From assembly GCA_963931865.1 (NCBI GenBank), contig OZ007505.1, positions 8,305,415-8,369,414 on the forward strand: 64,000 nt of DNA, in the 5' to 3' direction. Under the pieces are notes generated by a model, which did not search any database, was not told the origin of the DNA, and saw only the letters and a program-made list of their open reading frames with translations. Each line of letters starts with the position of its first letter. Within the stretch, counting starts at the first letter, position 1. The DNA comes from Axinella damicornis (lineage: Eukaryota; Porifera; Demospongiae; Axinellida; Axinellidae). The translations under genes were made by a program, and so were the position numbers. Positions 11,401 to 64,000 of the stretch are shown here, one piece after another.

Positions 11401-13023
11401 ACACCCATGCATACATCCATGTGCATGCACGTGCACGCCCTCACACTCTGCATACACACACACCTCCTTACACACACACTCACCCTCACCCTCACACATG
11501 CAGGGTGCCTATGACAACCACCATGTCTACACACATGACGCCATTGCTCGAGTGATTGAACATGCTAAGCACAGGGGCATCAGAGTGATTGTGGAATTCG
11601 ACACTCCAGTATGTAACACTAATAATACTGTTGTCAAGTGTACATCATGGTTCTGAGCAAGAATAGCAGTAACACTGACCATGTACTTTAATTTGCCAAA
11701 ACTAGTTCCAGTGTGAGAGCATGTGCTCATAGTGCCTTGCCAGGTTGCAACACTACCGTCTGTTGAGCTGGAGGTGGTATGTAGTACTGGCTGATGGGGG
11801 TTGTAGGCTGGGTTCGACATTTCTGTTGCTGGATAGTAGATACTGCCCATAGTACACCGTTATATACACCTCAAATGCAGTAACAGTGCATGGCAGTGAA
11901 GTTATTGGATAGCAAGACATCCATTTCATAAGTGAAATGTCTGCAGAACAATGACTTTCCTCTTTCTTCCCATGCAGGGCCATACTCAGTCATGGGGCAA
12001 AGGTCAGCCAGACTTGTTAACCGAGTGCTACTCTGATGGCAAGCCGTCTGGGTATGTAGAATCCTTACACTCCTCCATTCAAATGTCAAAGAGTCCCATT
12101 TCCATACTGGAATCCAGTCTCACATTCATTTTCTGTTCCATGATTCCCATTCCAAGAGTCAGTCTCAAGTTCCTGTTACAGCGGTTTTGTTCTCAGTGCA
12201 CTTACTCCATCTTTATATATTCCAAGAGTCACATTCCCCATTTGTTTGTCCTTTGCATCCTGTGTTTATTTCTAGTTGGCATATTCTGTTGTCTCCAGCA
12301 CATTTGGGCCCATCAACCCCACCGTGAAATCCACCTGGGACTTTCTGACTGCCTTGTACAAGGAGATCATCCAAGTGTTCCCTGACGACTATATCCACTT
12401 GGGTGGGGACGAAGTCAGCTTCTCATGCTGGTATGTGGTAGTCTCATTCCCAGGTCATCCATGCAGGGTCATCCTAGTCTCATTCCCAGATCATCCTGGT
12501 CTCACCCAAGTCATTTAGTATATTGCAGGGTATTATACTGAGGTTTTCAGGTTGTTTGTCCAGCATCCATTACGCATCAGCATGGAGCTCCTAAACTTCT
12601 GGGGATTTCAAGTAACTCATGTTGCTAAGTCTAGTTTTGAGGATCTGCCTAGCTACGTGGGCTCCAAGCCAAGCTCTGGGTGACGTTCGAAGTTACTGTT
12701 TGTTAGTGCTGCAAAGATTTGAATTTGATGGTGCACCTGATTATGAACACAATTGTCCTTATCAATCCGATCACCATTTATGAACATGACTGTCTGATCG
12801 CCATTGACCATGACTATGAACATGATTGTCCTTATTTTTCCGATCATTATTATGAACCATCAACATTATATGGTTGTACCATCACTATAGATCATGTGAT
12901 CATAATTGTAGCTTATGATACAGTGATCAAGTAACACCAAAAGCCATGTTGATCAAACCATCATTGAAGGCGTCCCACCATCAATACGTTAAGATTTTAA
13001 CGTGCGTGTGTGTGCGCGCGCGC

Positions 13024-13054
<31 letters not shown>

Positions 13055-16000
13055 TGTGACGGAAGTGGGATGTTCATGGGGCAGGACTAGACTTAGTGAC
13101 ACGCGACCTTCGTACTTCAATTTACTGAACCTCGAACTCCGTGAAGAATGTTCGAGAACTAGCACAAAGCGAAGCTGCAGCTATCATCCAGAGAGACACA
13201 CTGGTAGACTATACTCTGCTCATTTTATCATGCCACCGTTATCTTTCTCCGTAAACAATACAATTATTTCCGCACACTACGTAATTATTTCCGCAAATTC
13301 TCTGTGTATCGCGCAATAGGTTGACCTATGCTTTAATGCACTTGAATGCACCTAACTGGCATTTAGATAGGTTGTATGCTTCACATGAGGATATAACGGG
13401 AGTGTCAATGTCGTGAGTAGTGAACGTTTTCCCATACTTGTGTCTGCTCTTAAGCACAGCCTTGAGAAGCACACTGATAATTGGGCAATGGACACACATA
13501 ACTCATTTTGTGACACTGCTGAGTCATTGTACGGTAAGAGGAGAATGAGATAATGCTTGGGCACTCAGGACTGGTAGTCTTCTTGTGTTGGCTATCCGAG
13601 TAGTGAGCACTGGTTGCCTACTCGGCTTTGAGAGTGATCCATTGTTAACAGTCACACACTGGCTGCCAACTACCGATATCAATCCCATGACGCAACTTGG
13701 TGGAACCTTGGGGACTTGAAACATCCATCACTTGAATTCAAAGATCATGCAGTTTAAGATTTGCTGATCTAGATACTATACAAATGTCTATCTGTACCAC
13801 CCTCATTGTATTCCAACATGAAAGCTACCTACACTGAGATTACTCTGACCATGCAGGATGTATATAAACTAGATTTCCTCTTCTTCAACTGTAGGAAGAG
13901 CAACCCAGCAATCCAGCAGTGGATGAAGGACCACAATTACACCGACTACAGCAAACTGGAACAGTACTTTGAAACCACGTATGTAAGATGAACTAGCCTC
14001 GTACAAGGTACATAGTTTGAGCAAGCCTCCCAAGCTTTTGTGCAAAAGACAGTCCAGTGTATGTGGCAGAAGGAGCCTGGGAATGCGTAGAATTTGAACA
14101 CCGGACAATGAGAATCACTTGCATCGTTCCCAGGCCGTTCCCACCATACCGGAAGCGATGAAATACTGGTGGTGGGAACGGCCTGGGAATGTCTCTATGA
14201 AATTGACTAGTTATGATACGTACCACATCTCCATTCCTCCAGTCTGCTTCAGCTCATTGCTTCAATGGGCAAGCAGTACATTGTGTGGCAGGAAATCTTC
14301 GACAATGGATTGACGGTATGTTCAAATTGTTCCAGTCCGTGCACTGTGAAATCTACGTACTGTATGACCGGAAAATTTGGCGGGAATTAAATTTGGCGGA
14401 TTGGCTCTAAAAAGCTGTGAATTGCATTTGGCGGATTAAAATTTGGCAGATTTGGAAATTTGCAGAGTGAGAATGACGTCATACTAACTGTTCGGCTGCG
14501 TGGCCGCGGAGCGCTCAGTGGTTTACGTGCAAACTAGGCTGCGATGGAGTCCGAGTTTGCAGTGGAGAGCTGTGTTGGAGGTACCACGTCTACAAAAAAC
14601 CTCTGGGATGCGAATGTGGGAGAGGAACTGCCATGCGAGTGGTAACGAAAAGGACCCATATGCAGTAGCTAGCAGTGATGTGAAGGAACACCATCGTCGG
14701 CCATGTACCCAGGAAGATATCAGCTGCTTGCTCGCTATTTCTGGCAGATCAGCTGCTTGCTTGCTCGCTATAGGCAGATCAGAGACAGAGGCACTATAGT
14801 ATTATGAGTGCGTGCGTGAGAGCTCAAGCGTTGCTACAAGACCCCGCCCACAGACATCATGACAAAATATTGGTGGATTTTAATTTGGCGGTGCGTTCAT
14901 AATCCGCCAAACCGCCAAATTAAATTCCCCACCAAATTTTCCGGCCATACGGTACTCCCTTCCAACCCCCATTCCCATACCCTCCCTTTCCTCCAGACAT
15001 GCATGCATGCCCAGCTGGATAAATAGCAGAATATTCAGTAGTAGCCTCATTCCCAACATATGCACAACAAACGGGAATGAGACTAATCCAGTAGCGTTCG
15101 GCACTTCAAAATGACATGGACGAATTTGAGTCGAGATTCCACAGTGCAGATCCAGCTCAGAAAAGCACTAATCAGAATGTATGTGCTAGTCTCCAAGTAG
15201 TTCAGTTTGCTGTGTATTGGCCCTAGAAAAGTGCAGATGGATTGTTCTCTCTGTCCAAGCATGACACCATCCTACCTTTTCCCCTTCCCATGCATTCCTG
15301 CCCCTCCTCTTCCCTCTGGATGCCACTTTACCCCCTCAGGTTCTCCCTGATACTGTGATTGATGTATGGAAGGGTAGTAAATGGCAATCAGAGATGTTTA
15401 ATGTCACCAAGGCAGGCCTGAAGACCATCTTATCTGCATGCTGGTACCTCAACTCTATCAGCTATGGACAAGATTGGCAGAATGTGAGCACAACCTTTAA
15501 AGTGCATGTGGTAACTGTTGTACTGGTACAGTAGGTCCTTAAGCGGACAGCTGACTGCATGCAAGTCCCTTTGTCGTGCATACCATTGCTCTTCTTCAGT
15601 TACGGAATTGTAATGTGAAGCCATTCCATGAACTTATGCACTTCCAACCAAGGTTGCACAGATAATCGGATCTGCTATCGGATGTATAACAGCCCAAAAT
15701 GATTATTGGTGTTTGGCTATTGGCAGTGTACATTGGTAACCAAAGTTTCTTCTAGATCCCATACTGGTGTATCACTGCTTCCGACCATGCATGGAGCTTG
15801 ACAAAGAAGGAATTAGGCTGCATGGAGGATGAATAGTCAAAACATTTGATAAAGATCCTGGCATGTATATATGCTTGACATCAATATCTGGAAAATTTTG
15901 TTGTAAAAATATTTTCATGGTTGTTAAACCCATGTTAAACCCACGAAGATAATGAATGAAATTATATTACATAGAATATTTTTACGCATTGCTAGCTGGT

Positions 16001-17596
16001 TGTTTCGCAAAATCGTTCTTCTTAGATACCTGCAACCGTGGCATGGTCTCCTTTAAAGCAAGCAAAGACACGACTTCTTTAATTCTTGGTAGCTAAGTGT
16101 CTGACAATCATTTCATTCTTTATACAAGGGTATACATGAGTCCTTCGCCAATAGCTACTTTCCTGATTAATGTAGTAGCCCCTCGAACGCAGCATGCCCT
16201 TTCATACTTTGAGTGGCTCTATCTTTCTATGAATATGGTAATCCAATCCACAAGACGCGAAATGATAAAACACGAAATTTCTCCGGAAAAATTTTGGTAC
16301 TAAAATTTATACACCTTCAGCTAGGCTTTTATTCTTGACTTTTTCTACGTCCAGATTTATATGCATGATTGTGCTGCATAATTATGTGGTGATTCTGATA
16401 ACATCGTACAGGGAGAGATAGTCTTGTTTATTTTATTTCTTGTGCAGTATTACAAGTGTGACCCACAGGATTTCAACGGTAAGTCACTCCAGCTCTGCCC
16501 TGCTGTGATAAGTTAGCACATAGGCAGGAAATTGCACATATGCATACACACCTGAACTTTCAATTTTACACATGTGTAGTCTAGATATAGATTGTGAAAA
16601 TGCTGATGCTGCATGTACAGCTGTCCCCGTCTCGTCCGGTTTCCACAAGTTGGAATGAGTGAAGAGACACCTTTCTTCTTCACAATACACAGCTATCCCA
16701 CCTCCCCTCCCCCAGGCACTGCAGAGCAATACTCTCTGGTAGTGGGTGGAGAGGCCTGCATGTGGGCAGAGTATGTGGACGCCACTAACTTCCTTTCAAG
16801 GATGTGGCCTCGTGCCGGTGCACCAGCTGAACGTCTGTGGAGCGACAAGTCTGTCACAGACGTTGATGATGCTGACACACGGCTGAATAACATGAGGTGC
16901 AGGTTGATCAGGTGAGTCATTTGCAACTTCTTCATGACTAGGAGAATGTAGGACATTGTGGGGCTCGCCCGAGCGTAGCATACAGTCATAGGCTGGCCAC
17001 ACGGTGCAGCATACAAACTTTAAGCAGCTGCGGGTGAGGTCTGAATAGTAGCTTCTGTCCAGAGCAAGGGTGCTGCGCTGCACCATTGGTGTACGTACAC
17101 TACCTTGAGCCTCTGCTTGATGACAGTGTGCAGTTTGCAGTTTCAAGTTTGTAGCTCATCCTCCCCTCAGACTACAGTATTTGTCCTATATGTAGACTAC
17201 GTTGAACCCATTCTCATTCATGGCGGTCTGCGGTTTCAAGTTTGTAGTATGTATAGATTGAGCCCATTCATTCACACAGTCTCAAGTTCATAGTACGTAG
17301 TACATCTTGTAGGGTTACTGGCGCAAACTTTAGCTGACTCCACCTCCACCTGCACCACCGTTGTGCTGGCAGTCCAGCATGCATGTGTGCAGCGCCACAT
17401 TACGATTTACGGTCATACACTAAACTGTTACCTCAGGCAGATAGAACACCGGTATATATACGGTATTTGCAAATACGTACTGCACGTAGGAGTAGGTATA
17501 TTACTATAGCTGTGGTTCATTTTCCCTCTCTCCAGCCGTGGTGTCCCTGCAGAACCCATACACCCAAGCTTCTGCGCTCATGAGTGGCAGCCTTGA
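8474..17596 (+). CDS. Lysosomal beta-hexosaminidase (HEXA/HEXB-type, GH20), 14 exons, complete
   Basis: Exons: 8474-8822, 8989-9054, 9362-9408, 10113-10223, 10300-10401, 11504-11608, 11978-12051, 12299-12430, 13895-13978, 14243-14315, 15340-15483, 16448-16478, 16716-16911, 17536-17596. All junctions are GT-AG with matching phases, giving 524 residues plus stop, close to human HEXA (529). Residues 1-19 look like a signal peptide ([19 protein letters not shown]). The GH20 core follows: RHYLP around R179, [33 protein letters not shown] with the D322-E323 catalytic pair, [14 protein letters not shown] and [12 protein letters not shown]. The enzyme removes terminal beta-GlcNAc/GalNAc from glycans and glycolipids in the lysosome. 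Alpha-like features are PSGTFGP and the Asn of WYLN; the Arg after that Asn in HEXA is Ser here. It probably represents a single ancestral-type subunit. Exon 8 could start at 12276 by signal alone, but phase and homology favour 12299. Confidence 0.93.
9106..9221. mobile_element. Small TIR element (GGTCCGGCAGGAAGTA ends), copy 1
   Basis: Ends GTGGATAT(T)GGTCCGGCAGGAAGTA and its inverse flank a short centre containing TCTAGAACCGGCCCTGGCCC. A second copy lies at 18066-18186. It sits in hexosaminidase intron 2. The class is unknown. Confidence 0.75.
9525..9566. mobile_element. 42-bp fold-back MITE, TAGCCTC family
   Basis: TAGCCTCATTCCCAGG at one end and CCTGGGAACGAGGCTA at the other. It is flanked by exact 9-bp copies of ATTAGACAC (9516-9524 and 9567-9575), the cleanest target duplication of the family here. 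It lies in hexosaminidase intron 3. Confidence 0.85.
9794..9820 (+). repeat. 27-base G homopolymer
   Basis: An uninterrupted run of about 27 G in hexosaminidase intron 3. The exact length may be an assembly estimate. Confidence 0.9.
10485..11177. mobile_element. Fold-back element with ~140-bp inverted ends in hexosaminidase intron 5
   Basis: The left arm, from GTTTTAGTCAAACCCTTGAC to about 10634, is repeated inverted at about 11037-11177. The arms share CAGCCAGTGGGCAATAAAGT, GCACCTCAAGGT and GGCAGTATCATAGTCG or their complements. The ~400-bp centre is unique and non-coding. It is a non-autonomous DNA element by structure; the superfamily is unknown. Confidence 0.75.
11327..11500 (+). repeat. 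Imperfect CA-rich microsatellite before exon 6
   Basis: CACACA/CATACA/CATGCA stretches lead directly into the hexosaminidase exon-6 acceptor (CACATGCAG). Confidence 0.8.
12978..13162 (+). repeat. Partial copy of the 29-bp-minisatellite element family, with a (CG)n/(TG)n tract
   Basis: Starts ATCAATACGTTAAGATTTTA, then an alternating purine-pyrimidine tract (about 13005-13058, CG repeats flanked by TG repeats, Z-DNA-prone), then GACGGAAGTGGGATG and GAACCTCGAACTCCGTGAAG. It matches the heads of the copies at 25328 and 51428 but lacks their minisatellite. Confidence 0.7.
14128..14190. mobile_element. Palindromic remnant related to the TAGCCTC family
   Basis: CGTTCCCAGGCCGTTCCCACCA and its inverse flank CCGGAAGCGATGAAATACTG. 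The same centre occurs inside the 47332-47716 element, which ties this piece to that subfamily. The outermost TAGCCT is missing. Confidence 0.55.
14358..14954. mobile_element. TIR element with TACCGTA ends and ATTTGGCGG repeats
   Basis: Ends TACTGTATGACCGG and, inverted, TACCGTATGGCCGG, followed on both sides by AAAATTTGGCGG and several more ATTTGGCGGATT words. About 600 bp in hexosaminidase intron 10. The centre holds a decayed reading frame (14544-14760). A TA target duplication is compatible with the ends. Confidence 0.75.
14544..14760 (+). pseudogene. Decayed HIRAN-like domain frame inside a TIR element
   Basis: Reading through frameshifts, the plus strand spells [11 protein letters not shown], then YHVYK, then [13 protein letters not shown], then [10 protein letters not shown], then a GHVP-like tail with ISCLLA. 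This order resembles the short HIRAN-like proteins (YHVY ... W ... GE.LPCERE ... GN..DPYAVAV ... VGHVPRKIS) that I recall as multicopy in cnidarian and sponge genomes. At least two frameshifts and a TGA/TAA make it non-functional. It may be the element's own gene or captured host sequence. Confidence 0.5.
15042..15085. mobile_element. 44-bp fold-back MITE, TAGCCTC family
   Basis: TAGCCTCATTCCCAACA versus GGGAATGAGACTA at the ends. The flanks ATTCAGTAG (15033-15041) and ATCCAGTAG (15086-15094) form a 9-bp target duplication with one mismatch. It lies in hexosaminidase intron 10. Confidence 0.8.
16949..17300 (+). repeat. Dispersed repeat, copy 1 of 2
   Basis: Shares a series of words with 20095-20440 in the same order: AGCATACA, AGAGCAAGGGTGC, TACCTTGAGCCTCTG.TTGATGACA, GTCATAGGCTGG, TTGAGCCCATTCTC and TTCATGGCG. 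Non-coding. Class unknown. Confidence 0.6.
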
Positions 17597-17763
17597 GCTG
17601 GGCAGCAGAGCAAGCTCCTTTCTGGCTGTTCCCAAACTTTGGATAGTTGTGTTGATTGTGTTTGAACTTTGTAGTACAATACAGTCATGTGGCATTTGGA
17701 TTCTCCAAGTAGTATCAGATATTAGATATTTAGGTGGATTCCATAGTATCTTCAACACAGAAA

Positions 17764-17844
17764 TAGCCTCGTTGCCAGTCTCCTCCCCAGGTTTTTGTTG
17801 CACTATGTGACAAAAAGCTGGGGAGGAGCCTGGGAATGAGGCTA
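17764..17844. mobile_element. 81-bp fold-back MITE, TAGCCTC family
   Basis: TAGCCTCGTTGCCAGTCTCC at the left, with GGAGCCTGGGAATGAGGCTA as the inverse. ACACAGAAA flanks both sides (one terminal A is shared), again 9 bp. It lies just downstream of the hexosaminidase stop. Confidence 0.78.
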
Positions 17845-18065
17845 CACAGAAACTGGAGTCAGCGTCATAGTGAAATTAATAATTAATGTATTACAGTATT
17901 CCAGCTCTAGTACTCGGTCTGCAGTTGGCCTTGGGGTTTTCAGTCTTCTTACTGCTGCAATTACAAAATTTGATGAATGAAACTGCAGCCCCAATAGTAA
18001 AAATGTATTCCTGAAGTGAAGAGTAGCCAAATGAAAGTGTATATGTATCTCCCATGCAAAATTAA

Positions 18066-18186
18066 ATATTGGTCTGGCAGGAAGTAAATACTTTAGGTAT
18101 TGGTACCGAAATGCGCATGCATCTAGAACCGGCCGTGGCCCTAATCATATCCTAACCCATCGCTCTATTTCCTGCCAGACCAATAG
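18066..18186. mobile_element. Small TIR element (GGTCYGGCAGGAAGTA ends), copy 2
   Basis: Matches the copy at 9106-9221 along its whole length, including the central TCTAGAACCGGCC. It lies between the hexosaminidase and receptor genes. Confidence 0.75.
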
Positions 18187-18594
18187 CTCCCAAATACAGA
18201 TCTTCCCCCGGTGACAACCCAAACGACCTAAGGCAATGTATCCCCAGACTTAATTTAGTATAGATGGTCAATATTGTTTCAGCCCTAACCTGTAGCTACC
18301 ATCCTTACTGCTTGGTTGTGTGCATTTTGTAGCTGTATGCTATAGTGCAGTGTCTAGATCTCATTATCTAGCAGCTGCTGATAATGTTATTCAAGGCACT
18401 GTAAATCTTAGGATATCCGCACAGCAGCTCGGAAAGGAAGTCAACAACGTATAATCAATTTACCTGTATTCCGTAGCTCCACCTCCTTGATCGAAGTTAT
18501 AAGCAAAAGCGCATGCGTACAAATCCAGGTGGTTTGGCTGTGCAAGTACATGTACCTCCGGTGACCGGTGGGGTACCATCCTTTTCTCACACGA

Positions 18595-18600
18595 TATAAA
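18595..18600 (+). promoter_or_regulatory. Possible TATA box of the receptor gene
   Basis: TATAAA occurs 51 bp before the receptor ATG, so any transcript starting from it would have a very short 5' UTR. This is position-based inference only. Confidence 0.3.
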
Positions 18601-18650
18601 GCGCAACTCACAGTCAGCTGACAGCCAGTTACTCGCAGCAAAGCTGGAGG

Positions 18651-62864
<44,214 letters not shown>

Positions 62865-63044
62865 GTAAAATTCACTTAGCAGATCTATAGATATGTTATA
62901 CAAGTAGGTGTTAGTAGAGGAGTGGCATTGAAAACAGTGGTTATGGGTTTACCGTGGCTTCACTGTGACAGTCATGGATATACAATCATGCTACATGTAC
63001 CACATGTTGGAGTGTGTGCATGTTGTTTCTAGAATGTGTAAATA
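62865..63044 (+). other. Start of receptor intron 60
   Basis: Donor GTAAAA after exon 60. No exon was recognised up to the hAT element. Confidence 0.5.
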
Positions 63045-64000
63045 CAGGGGCGTAGGAAGATGAAAAGTTCAAGGGGGGCCACAAGGTGGCCGAAGCCCAC
63101 CTGCTGTGAAGTGGCCTGCCGCGTAAGCGGGCTTCCCTAGGGGGGTCTGGGGGCATGCTCCCCCAGAAAATTTTTAGAAATATGGATGCTCTGGGGCACA
63201 ATTTGGAGCAGAAACAGATTTAGTACTGGACTCACCATTAGTTGCAGGTAGCAAAGATCTAGACCACTTCCACTGTGTAGTACATGTACGAGTTTTAGTG
63301 TACAGCGAGGTATTAGGAGAGTCCCGTTCCAATTAAAAGTACAAATGCAAAGTTATATACCTCACAGCCATAGCTGCCTGCCAATAGGTTCGGCTAACAC
63401 CCCCTCCCCTCTCCCAGTTCACCCTCTAAACTCCACCACTGGCTACAATATTCTCACAGTGAACGTAAAAAACTTGCATTAGCGACATGTACACACAGCG
63501 AATACTTTAAAACCTTCCAAAATAATGTGATCTATGTGAATTAACCGACACAAATTCCTTAGCTACTTTGCATAAATCAAGTGCATCCGTTTTTTCTTTG
63601 TGAATGTACAATAAAAACAAGTTATCTAACCGGCAACTTGTCATGGTACTTCTCAGGTAAGTCTTTACACGCCGAAGAGAAGAGAAAGAACGTTCAGCTG
63701 TCGCAGTGGTCACAGGAAAAGTTAGGTATAGTTTTAGAAGTTCATCCACTTCCTGGAGCATACCCTGGTAAATTGCACTTTCACTCATTGCGCTTATAGT
63801 CCGCACGTTAGTGACCTGCTTTATGTTCAACGAACTTGTTTTGATCACATCTGGTAACATTGAGAGTTGTATCTTCAGCCTTTCAAGGTCAAAATCATCC
63901 TTCAGGTATGCTTCTGCATCTGTAGAGATGAATTGATCTGTTTCACCATTAGCACATTTGATAAGACTTCCCGAGTACATATAGACGCGCAGTGATCGCG
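63045..64000 (-). mobile_element. hAT DNA transposon, 3' part (element continues past the window)
   Basis: Starts CAGGGGCGTAGGAAGATGAA, a typical hAT terminal sequence, preceded by TGTAAATA as a candidate 8-bp target site. Just inside is the GGGGGTCTGGGGGCATGCTC motif common in these elements. The transposase frame lies on the minus strand, so this is the element's 3' end. It is inserted in receptor intron 60. Confidence 0.85.
63507..64000 (-). CDS. hAT transposase, C-terminal part (partial)
   Basis: The minus-strand frame is open from the window edge to the stop at 63507. The last ~90 residues carry the hAT dimerisation signature: LTFPVTTATAERSFSSLRRV, KTYLRSTM, RLDNLFLLYIHKE. Upstream LKDDFDLERLKIQLSMLPDV and VTNVRTISAMS belong to the same protein class. 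The catalytic core is beyond the window, so activity cannot be judged. No frameshift is visible in what is present, which suggests a fairly young copy. Confidence 0.88.
   Translation of the reverse strand, partial: RSLRVYMYSGSLIKCANGETDQFISTDAEAYLKDDFDLERLKIQLSMLPDVIKTSSLNIKQVTNVRTISAMSESAIYQGMLQEVDELLKLYLTFPVTTATAERSFSSLRRVKTYLRSTMTSCRLDNLFLLYIHKEKTDALDLCKVAKEFVSVNSHRSHYFGRF

Noticed and set aside
12276..12298. Earlier acceptor for hexosaminidase exon 8 (TTGGCATATTCTG)
   Set aside because: It breaks phase with exon 7; the acceptor at 12298 restores PSGTFGP, conserved in the family.

Overview
Animal nuclear DNA with intron-rich genes, very long microsatellites and dense small DNA transposons. 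Retrotransposon relics and the mix of gene families suggest a marine invertebrate, most likely a demosponge. That assignment is inference; no diagnostic sponge marker is present. All splicing here was reconstructed by eye from GT-AG borders, reading-frame phase and remembered family sequences.

Layout. 1-5.7 kb: two intronless, convergent arrestin-domain genes, one ending in a PPxY motif and the other lacking it. 5.9-8.1 kb: a 27-bp satellite, then a 5'-truncated non-LTR retrotransposon on the minus strand. 8.47-17.6 kb: a complete 14-exon beta-hexosaminidase (HEXA/HEXB type). Its 524 codons are phase-consistent throughout, the catalytic Asp-Glu pair is intact, and a TFEB/MITF-type E-box lies just upstream. 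18.65-62.86 kb: 60 exons (about 2,496 codons, all phases consistent) of an inositol 1,4,5-trisphosphate receptor (IP3R)-family channel, running out of the window before the pore. 63.0-64 kb: the 3' part of a hAT transposon on the minus strand.

The receptor introns hold most of the remaining content. This includes three antisense 5S rRNA units, a 34-bp satellite that repeats the exon-27 splice donor, a 200-bp GGGT array and a decayed retroelement gag. There are at least four TIR families sharing a TACCGTA end. A family of fold-back elements (TAGCCTCGTTCCCAGG ends, 9-bp target duplications) is scattered across all genes, with copies down to 32-33 bp. A further family carries an internal 29-bp minisatellite.

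The three gene families have separate cellular jobs: endosomal and ubiquitin-adaptor trafficking (arrestins), lysosomal glycan and ganglioside breakdown (hexosaminidase), and ER calcium release (receptor). Nothing in the sequence shows that they are functionally linked. The most notable gene-level point is that the receptor keeps the helical-side IP3 contacts but appears to lack the beta-trefoil arginines, so it may be a divergent, possibly non-IP3-gated paralogue.
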